DNA of 64,000 nucleotides from Holophagales bacterium (GTDB taxonomy: Bacteria > Acidobacteriota > Thermoanaerobaculia > UBA5066), in contig JADKBZ010000009.1 of NCBI GenBank assembly GCA_016714815.1, positions 124,001 to 188,000 on the forward strand. Direction: 5' to 3'. The position numbers were made by a program, and so were the translations under genes. The notes under the pieces were generated by a model. It saw only the letters and a list, made by a program, of their open reading frames with translations, did no database searches and was not told the origin of the DNA. Shown here piece after piece: positions 59,611 to 64,000 of this stretch. Each line of letters opens with the position of its first letter. The first letter of the stretch is position 1.

Positions 59611-59675
59611 TTCCGTTTCGGCCGGACTCGGGCGGGCATGGTCGGGTCCCGCGGCTCGCCCGGGTCCCGTGCGCT

Positions 59676-59681
59676 TACAAT
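59676..59681 (+). promoter_or_regulatory. -10-like TACAAT of the BMC operon
   Basis: TACAAT ends 9 nt before ATG 59691, no Shine-Dalgarno sequence intervenes, and a terminator lies just upstream. The operon's first gene is therefore probably translated from a leaderless or near-leaderless mRNA. Confidence 0.5.
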
Positions 59682-59690
59682 GGCCGGCCC

Positions 59691-60929
59691 ATGAGCCCGC
59701 TTCGGATCGCCCTCGCCGCCGACCATGGCGGCTTCGACCTCAAGGAGCGGCTGAAGGAGCACCTGCGGACCCGGGGCCACGAGGTCGCCGACCTCGGGAC
59801 GAACGGGAAGGACCCGGTCGACTACCCGGTCTTCGCGCGCGCGGCCGCGCTCCGCGTGGCCCAGGGGGAGGCGGATTTCGGAATCGTCGTCGACGGGGCC
59901 GGGATCGGCTCCGCGATGGCGGCGGGCAAGGTGCCCGGCGTCCTGGCCGCGACGTGCAACACCGAGGCGCTCGCGAAGAACGCCCGCGAGCACAACGACG
60001 CGCGCCTCCTCGCCCTCGGGGCGGGGCACGTCGACGTGGAGACGGCGAAACGGATCGTCGACGTCTTCCTCGCGACGGAGTGCACGGCCGAGAGGCACCT
60101 CAAACGGGTCGCGATGATCCGCGGTATGGACACGGAGAAGGAGAAGGGGATGACGGACCTGTCCGCGGAGGACATCGAACGGATCGCGGCGAAGGTGAAG
60201 GAGATGCTCGGGAAGGGAAGCGCCGCGGCGCCGGCCGCCCCGGCGGCCCTGACTCCGGCCGAGGTGGCCAGGCTCATCGATCACACGATCCTCAAGCCCG
60301 AGGCCACCGCCGCCGACGTCGAGAAGCTCTGCGCCGAGGCGCGGCAGCACGGCTTCTTCTCCGTTTGCGTCAACCCGGTCTTCGTCCCGCAGGTGAAACG
60401 CCTCCTCAGCGGCTCGGCCGTGAAGGTCTGCTGCGTCGTCGGGTTCCCGCTCGGCGCGCAGGACTCCCAGATCAAGCTCCTCGAGGCGAGGAAGGCGATC
60501 CGGGAGGGGGCTCAGGAAGTCGACATGGTCCTGAACGTCGGCGCGCTGAAGGGGAAGGACGATGCGCTCGTCCTGAAGGACATCCGGGGCGTCGTCGAGG
60601 CGTGCAAGGACGGCCGGGCGCTGTCGAAGGTGATCCTCGAGACGGCGCTCCTGACGGACGAGGAGAAAGTCCGCGCCTGCGAGATCTCGATGAAGGCGGG
60701 TGCCGACTACGTCAAGACGTCGACCGGTTTCTCCTCGGGCGGGGCGACCGCCGAGGACATCGCGCTGATGGCCCGGACCGTCGCGCCGAAGAAGCTCGGC
60801 GTGAAGGCCTCGGGCGGCATCCGGACCTATGCCGACGTGCTGAAGATGGTGAAGGCCGGGGCGACCCGGGTCGGGGCCTCCGCCAGCGTGAAGATCCTGG
60901 AAGAGGCCCGCGCGGCCGCGGGGAAGTGA
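59691..60929 (+). CDS. RpiB-like isomerase fused to deoxyribose-phosphate aldolase, with internal encapsulation peptide
   Basis: 412 residues. Residues 1-147 are an RpiB/LacA/LacB fold (ALAADHGGFDLKERL, EHNDARLLALG, TAERHLKRVAMI). The catalytic-Cys loop, normally CGTGIG, reads DGAGIG with Asp68. Residues 155-173 form an amphipathic helix (LSAEDIERIAAKVKEML), followed by an Ala/Pro linker (174-186): the layout of BMC encapsulation peptides. Residues 188-412 are DeoC class I aldolase: EVDMVLNVG (Asp278), the Schiff-base Lys342 in YVKTSTGFSSGG and Lys372 in GVKASGGIRT. DeoC cleaves deoxyribose 5-phosphate to glyceraldehyde 3-phosphate and acetaldehyde. Shell genes follow directly, so it is the likely signature enzyme. 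An internal start at 60150 could also yield free DeoC. Confidence 0.93.
   Translation: MSPLRIALAADHGGFDLKERLKEHLRTRGHEVADLGTNGKDPVDYPVFARAAALRVAQGEADFGIVVDGAGIGSAMAAGKVPGVLAATCNTEALAKNAREHNDARLLALGAGHVDVETAKRIVDVFLATECTAERHLKRVAMIRGMDTEKEKGMTDLSAEDIERIAAKVKEMLGKGSAAAPAAPAALTPAEVARLIDHTILKPEATAADVEKLCAEARQHGFFSVCVNPVFVPQVKRLLSGSAVKVCCVVGFPLGAQDSQIKLLEARKAIREGAQEVDMVLNVGALKGKDDALVLKDIRGVVEACKDGRALSKVILETALLTDEEKVRACEISMKAGADYVKTSTGFSSGGATAEDIALMARTVAPKKLGVKASGGIRTYADVLKMVKAGATRVGASASVKILEEARAAAGK
60138..60152 (+). promoter_or_regulatory. deoC: Internal ribosome-binding site and ATG before the DeoC module
   Basis: AAGGAG (60138-60143) lies 6 nt before an in-frame ATG at 60150. Translation from it would give a 259-residue protein starting with the encapsulation-type helix followed by DeoC. 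This may allow both the fusion and free DeoC to be made from one gene. The encoded EKEKG stretch could instead be coincidence. Confidence 0.45.
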
Positions 60930-60937
60930 GGAGAGGG

Positions 60938-61567
60938 ATGGGAGAGCTCCGCTGCTACTGCTTCATCGACAAACTCCAGCCGCAGTTCGCCTCCTTCCTC
61001 GGGACGGTGGCGCAGGGATTTCTGCCCGTGCCGGGGCAGGCGTCGCTCTTCGTGGAGATCGCGCCCGGCATGGACATCATGAAGGTGACCGACGTCGCCC
61101 TGAAGGCGACCGACGTGAAGCCCGGCATGATGATCCTCGAGCGGATGTACGGAATGCTCGAGGTCCACTCCGACTCGCAGGCCGAGGTGCGGCAGGCCGG
61201 GGCGGCCATCCTGGCGGCGCTGAACCTGAACGAGGCGGACCGGATCAAGCCCGAGATCACCTCGAGCGAGGTCATCCGGAACATCTCCGACTACCACAGC
61301 CAGCTCATCAACCGGACGCGGCACGGCGACATGATCGTCCCGGGCGAGACGCTCTACGTCCTCGAGTGCGCGCCGGCCGGCTACGCGGCCATCGCCGCAA
61401 ACGAGGCGGAGAAGGCGGCGGACATCAAGGTCCTCGAGGTCCGGGCGTTCGGCAGCTTCGGGCGCGTCTACCTCGGGGGCGAGGAGAAGGACATCGACGT
61501 CGCCTGGCGCGCCGCCGAGGAAGCGCTGAAGACGATCACCGGCCGTCCCGCGGGGCGGCGGGAGTAA
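60938..61567 (+). CDS. BMC-T tandem-domain shell protein (trimer)
   Basis: 209 residues containing two BMC folds in tandem (about 5-95 and 105-195). The first has LVEIAPGMDIMKVTDVALKA-like residues (here SLFVEIAPGMDIMKVTDVAL), the second LYVLECAPAGYAAIAANEAE then KVLEVRAFGSFGRVYLGGEE. Such proteins form pseudohexameric trimers, some double-stacked with gated pores. The N-terminus (LQPQFASFLGTVAQGFLP) resembles, as I recall it, BMC-T proteins of the Haliangium ochraceum shell. ATG 60938 has GGAG upstream and lies 8 bp after the enzyme fusion. Confidence 0.92.
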   Translation: MGELRCYCFIDKLQPQFASFLGTVAQGFLPVPGQASLFVEIAPGMDIMKVTDVALKATDVKPGMMILERMYGMLEVHSDSQAEVRQAGAAILAALNLNEADRIKPEITSSEVIRNISDYHSQLINRTRHGDMIVPGETLYVLECAPAGYAAIAANEAEKAADIKVLEVRAFGSFGRVYLGGEEKDIDVAWRAAEEALKTITGRPAGRRE

Positions 61568-61613
61568 CTCCGGAGCGCCGAACGGAGCGCTTGCGGCGCC
61601 CGGGGCCCATCGC

Positions 61614-61637
61614 AACGCAGTAACGCAGTAACGCAAC
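61614..61637 (+). repeat. 8-bp tandem repeat between BMC-T and BMC-H
   Basis: AACGCAGT is repeated twice exactly (61614-61621 and 61622-61629), followed by AACGCAAC. It lies in the only sizeable gap (61568-61677) of the operon. A GCGCCG/CGGCGC dyad (about 61575-61599) precedes it. The gap may shape expression of the abundant BMC-H subunit; this is inference. Confidence 0.6.
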
Positions 61638-61677
61638 GGATCGCCGCCGTGCGACGATTCGAGGAGAGGAAAAGAAA

Positions 61678-61974
61678 ATGACCGAAGCCCTCGGGATGAT
61701 CGAGACGAGGTCCTTCCCCGCGGTCGTCGAGGCCGCCGATGCCGCCGTCAAGGCCGCCAAGGTGGAGCTGGTCGCGTACGAGAAGACGGGCGGCGGCTAC
61801 GTCACCGTCATCATTCGCGGCGACGTCGCGGCCGTGAAGGCGGCCTGCGACGCGGCCCAGGTGGCCGGCGGCCGCGTCGGCGAGATGGTCGGTGTCCACG
61901 TCATCGCCCGCCCGCACGCCAACGTCGACGCCGTCCTGCCGCTCGGCCGCAAGCCCGCCGCCGAGGCGAAGTAG
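61678..61974 (+). CDS. BMC-H hexameric shell protein
   Basis: 98 residues with the canonical single BMC fold: ALGMIETRSFPAVVEAADAA, VKAAKVELVAYEKTGGGYVT, RGDVAAVKAACDAAQVAGG and HVIARPHANVDAVLP. The pore loop lies around KTGGG. Such hexamers form most of a shell facet. GAGGAGAGG stands before ATG 61678, the strongest ribosome-binding site in the operon, which fits high expression. It is very close to the Haliangium-type BMC-H as I recall it. Confidence 0.96.
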   Translation: MTEALGMIETRSFPAVVEAADAAVKAAKVELVAYEKTGGGYVTVIIRGDVAAVKAACDAAQVAGGRVGEMVGVHVIARPHANVDAVLPLGRKPAAEAK

Positions 61975-61995
61975 TTTCCCGGACACGCGAGAGCC

Positions 61996-62283
61996 ATGCA
62001 GCTCGCGAAGGTCGTCGGGAGCGTCGTGGCGACGCGGAAGGAAGAGAGCCTCTCCGGGCTGAAGCTCCTTCTCGTCCGCCCGGTGGACGAGGAGGGGCGC
62101 GAGGGGCCGACCGTCCTCGTCGCCGCCGACGCGGTCGGCGCGGGACCGGAAGAGCTCGTCCTCATCGCCTCCGGCAGCTCCGCCCGCCAGACGCTCGCCA
62201 CCGACAAGCGTCCCGTCGACGCCGTCGTCATGGCGATCGTCGACTCGTGGGACGTCGGCGGAGCGGTGAAGTACCGGAAGTGA
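61996..62283 (+). CDS. BMC-P (EutN/CcmL) pentameric vertex protein
   Basis: 95 residues: MQLAKVVGSVVATRKEESLS, GLKLLLVRPVD, VAADAVGAGPEELVLIASGS, SARQTLATDKRPVDAVVMAI. This is the EutN/CcmL oligosaccharide-binding-like fold that caps icosahedral vertices. With BMC-H and BMC-T it gives the minimal set for a closed shell. ATG 61996 is 21 bp after BMC-H. Confidence 0.96.
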   Translation: MQLAKVVGSVVATRKEESLSGLKLLLVRPVDEEGREGPTVLVAADAVGAGPEELVLIASGSSARQTLATDKRPVDAVVMAIVDSWDVGGAVKYRK

Positions 62284-62296
62284 CGACGCGGGCCCG

Positions 62297-63811
62297 ATGG
62301 TCTCGGCGCCGAGCCTGCTCGAACCCGTGAGCGCGGACGCCCCGCCGGAGCGCCTGCGGCCTGGCTTGGGGAGGGAAGCCGGCCAGACGACGCGGGTCCG
62401 ATTCTGGCTTCCAGCCGTCGCGGTCTACGTCGGCGCATTCCTCGCTCAGACCTGGACGCTCGGCAAGGTCATGCTCCCTTCCGTCGACGAAGGGGTCTAC
62501 CTCTACGTGGCGCGCCTGATCCTCGACGGGAAGGTCCCGTACCGGGACTTCTTCATCTCCCATCCGCCCTGGGAGTTCCTCGGAGCGGCGGGCGGGCTCT
62601 GGGTGACAGGGGGCGACGTTCCGGCCTTCAGCGTCTTCTACGCCGCGTGGGTCCTGCTGGCCTTGTTCCCGATCTACCGTACCGTCGCGTCGCTGACGGG
62701 GCGGCTCCTGCCGGCATTCTGGGCGGTCGTACTCTTCGTCACCTATCCGGACTTCGCGAGGTGGGACGCCCGGTTCTTCGCGCTCCGGCAGGCTTCTGTT
62801 CCGTTCCTTGCCCTGGGCGTCGACCTCGCCCTCCGGGGGAAACGCCCGGCGCTGGCCGGATCGCTTCTGGGCGTGTTTGCCGCGTGCGTCATTCCGAACG
62901 TCCCCATCGCGCTCCTCGTCCTCGCTGGTCTCGTGCTCTTCGGCTCCGAAGGGGGGCCTGGCGACGTCGCCCGCTCCGTCCGCCAGCAGAAGAGGCTCCT
63001 CTTCTCCTTCGTGCTCACGGCCGGCGCGCTCTACGGCGTGGCCTTCGCCATTCCCGGAGCGCCCTGGGACCTGGTCCTCTTCCAGTTCGGGCGGCCGCGG
63101 GCTCCCATTCTCGAAAGGCTCCTGAACGTCTGGACAGACTCGCTCCCCGCGAGCGCCGTCCTCCTCCTGCTCGGCTTCTTCGGCGCATTCCTCGTCTTCC
63201 GGGCGTCGCGGGGCATCTCCCTGGCGGCGGCCGCCGGCTTCCTCCTCGGGCTCCTGGCCTACAACTACTACTCGGCGCACCATCTCGCGTCGGTCGTGCC
63301 GCTCATGGCCATCTCCGCGGGCGTCGCGTTCTCGATCGTCTCGCGGGGCCGGACGGCAGAAATCGTGGCTTCGGCCGGGCTGGCCCTGGCGCTCGGAGTG
63401 ACGGCCCTGCCCGCGCTGAAGGGGCCTCTAATCGACGCCAGAAGCCCGAATCTCTTCCGCGTCGTCCAGGAGCTCGAAGCCTGTCGCGAGCCGGTTTTCA
63501 CGGCACAGCCGCTCTACGCCCTCCATGCAGGGCGCAGGCTCACCTTTCACCGCTTTGCGGCCGACATGCGTTCCTTCCGCGTCTCGAACCTGCCGCCGTT
63601 CTCCGACGAGGACTTCGCCGACGTCGTCTCCCGGAGCAACACCGTCCTTCTGGAACCCCTCCTCTTCACCATGCTGACCCCGGCCCGGATGCAGCTCCTG
63701 GCCGGTCAGTTCGCCATTCGCTTCCAGGACCCCGAGCATGGCATCCTCGTCCGCCGGTCGCCTCCGCCAGGGCCGGGAACTGCACCTTCGGCACCGGCCG
63801 GACCGAAATGA
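62297..63811 (+). CDS. GT-C-type (GT39/ArnT-like) membrane protein inside the BMC operon
   Basis: 504 residues with about nine to eleven membrane helices. After the first helix comes SVDEGVYLYVARLILDGK then VPYRDFFISHPPWEFLGA: the Asp-Glu pair (64-65) in the first external loop and the following HPP are typical of polyprenyl-phosphate-sugar glycosyltransferases (GT39/GT83-like). A soluble C-terminal part starts at about 385. It starts 13 bp after the BMC-P stop, and its own stop overlaps the next start (ATGA). A membrane glycosyltransferase has no obvious place in a cytosolic compartment; its acceptor is unknown. Confidence 0.8.
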   Translation: MVSAPSLLEPVSADAPPERLRPGLGREAGQTTRVRFWLPAVAVYVGAFLAQTWTLGKVMLPSVDEGVYLYVARLILDGKVPYRDFFISHPPWEFLGAAGGLWVTGGDVPAFSVFYAAWVLLALFPIYRTVASLTGRLLPAFWAVVLFVTYPDFARWDARFFALRQASVPFLALGVDLALRGKRPALAGSLLGVFAACVIPNVPIALLVLAGLVLFGSEGGPGDVARSVRQQKRLLFSFVLTAGALYGVAFAIPGAPWDLVLFQFGRPRAPILERLLNVWTDSLPASAVLLLLGFFGAFLVFRASRGISLAAAAGFLLGLLAYNYYSAHHLASVVPLMAISAGVAFSIVSRGRTAEIVASAGLALALGVTALPALKGPLIDARSPNLFRVVQELEACREPVFTAQPLYALHAGRRLTFHRFAADMRSFRVSNLPPFSDEDFADVVSRSNTVLLEPLLFTMLTPARMQLLAGQFAIRFQDPEHGILVRRSPPPGPGTAPSAPAGPK

Positions 63812-64000
63812 AAGGGGGATTCGTGGCCTCACGCCTGACGGAATCCGAGGTCGAGGCGATCGCCCGCCGGATCGTCGCGGACCTGGACGGGAAGACCGGC
63901 GGCTCCGCCGGGGGCACGGGTACCGGCTCGCCCGCGGCAGCCGGGATCCCGGGTACCGCCGGCGCGATGGGAATCCACGCAACCGTGAACGCCGCCGTCG
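63808..64000 (+). CDS. Probable BMC CoA-acylating aldehyde dehydrogenase, N-terminus (3' partial)
   Basis: About 64 residues are visible. LTESEVEAIARRIVADL (10-26) is an amphipathic helix matching encapsulation peptides, followed by a Gly/Ala/Ser/Pro linker and then GIHATVNAAV, which resembles the opening of EutE/PduP-type aldehyde dehydrogenases (G-x-F-x-x-V-x-x-A-V). Such an enzyme would convert acetaldehyde from the aldolase to acetyl-CoA. ATG 63808 overlaps the upstream stop; GTG 63823, with AAAGGGGG 5 nt upstream, is the alternative start. The catalytic part lies beyond the window, so another encapsulated enzyme remains possible. Confidence 0.7.
   Translation, partial: MKGGFVASRLTESEVEAIARRIVADLDGKTGGSAGGTGTGSPAAAGIPGTAGAMGIHATVNAAV

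Overview
The window is about 64 kb of high-GC (roughly 70% by eye), gene-dense bacterial chromosome. The best placement is Acidobacteriota. It carries a VWFA-related Acidobacterial-type protein, a GWxTD-domain protein, a DUF4388/HDOD protein and an IPTL-CTERM-like protein, and its gene order is unlike any model genome I can recall. The class cannot be fixed from the sequence alone. No tRNA, rRNA, CRISPR array or intact insertion sequence was seen.

Layout. 0-2.3 kb: end of a nuo operon (nuoN), then a split ATP synthase cluster holding only membrane-sector genes (atpZ, atpI, atpB, atpE). 2.4-6.1 kb: ECF sigma/anti-sigma pair, then a sensorless chemotaxis receptor coupled to CheW. 6-15.4 kb: GNAT and argS, an AHSA1-type protein, a TPR lipoprotein, a GWxTD protein, a VWFA protein and DUF4388-HDOD. 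15.5-17.1 kb: methylmalonyl-CoA mutase large subunit. An unusually AT-rich gap follows at 17.2-17.4 kb. 17.4-26.1 kb: tdk, nth, a secreted 5'-nucleotidase, a secreted Vgb-like beta-propeller, amrS and rho. 26-32 kb: two alpha/beta hydrolases, a DEAD-box helicase and an M1 peptidase.

32-48.2 kb holds a complete C5-type heme pathway. hemN-hemH-hemY and hemE lie on the minus strand; hemX-hemA-hemC-hemD-hemB-hemL on the plus strand. Interleaved are a frameshifted EAL/GGDEF gene, murF and purEK. 48.2-59.5 kb: an IPTL-CTERM protein, tag, an aminotransferase with a sigma54 activator, a MeaB-methylmalonyl-CoA epimerase fusion, aroF-carA-lolC and a tiny monoheme c-type protein.

59.7-64 kb is the most striking part: the start of a bacterial microcompartment (BMC) operon. 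It runs RpiB-DeoC fusion, BMC-T, BMC-H and BMC-P shell proteins, a GT-C-type membrane protein, and the first codons of a probable CoA-acylating aldehyde dehydrogenase. It fits the sugar-phosphate/deoxyribose-phosphate class of BMCs: DeoC would split deoxyribose 5-phosphate to glyceraldehyde 3-phosphate and acetaldehyde, and the dehydrogenase would convert the aldehyde to acetyl-CoA. The RpiB domain has Asp where the catalytic Cys is expected. Two enzymes carry near-superimposable 17-residue encapsulation-type helices. DeoC has its own internal ribosome-binding site and start. A membrane glycosyltransferase is translationally coupled to the dehydrogenase.

A second window-wide signal is promoter architecture. 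At least 14 genes have a TAnnnT -10-like hexamer ending only 6-9 nt before the start codon, with no Shine-Dalgarno sequence, which implies widespread leaderless transcription. It was used here to settle several start codons.
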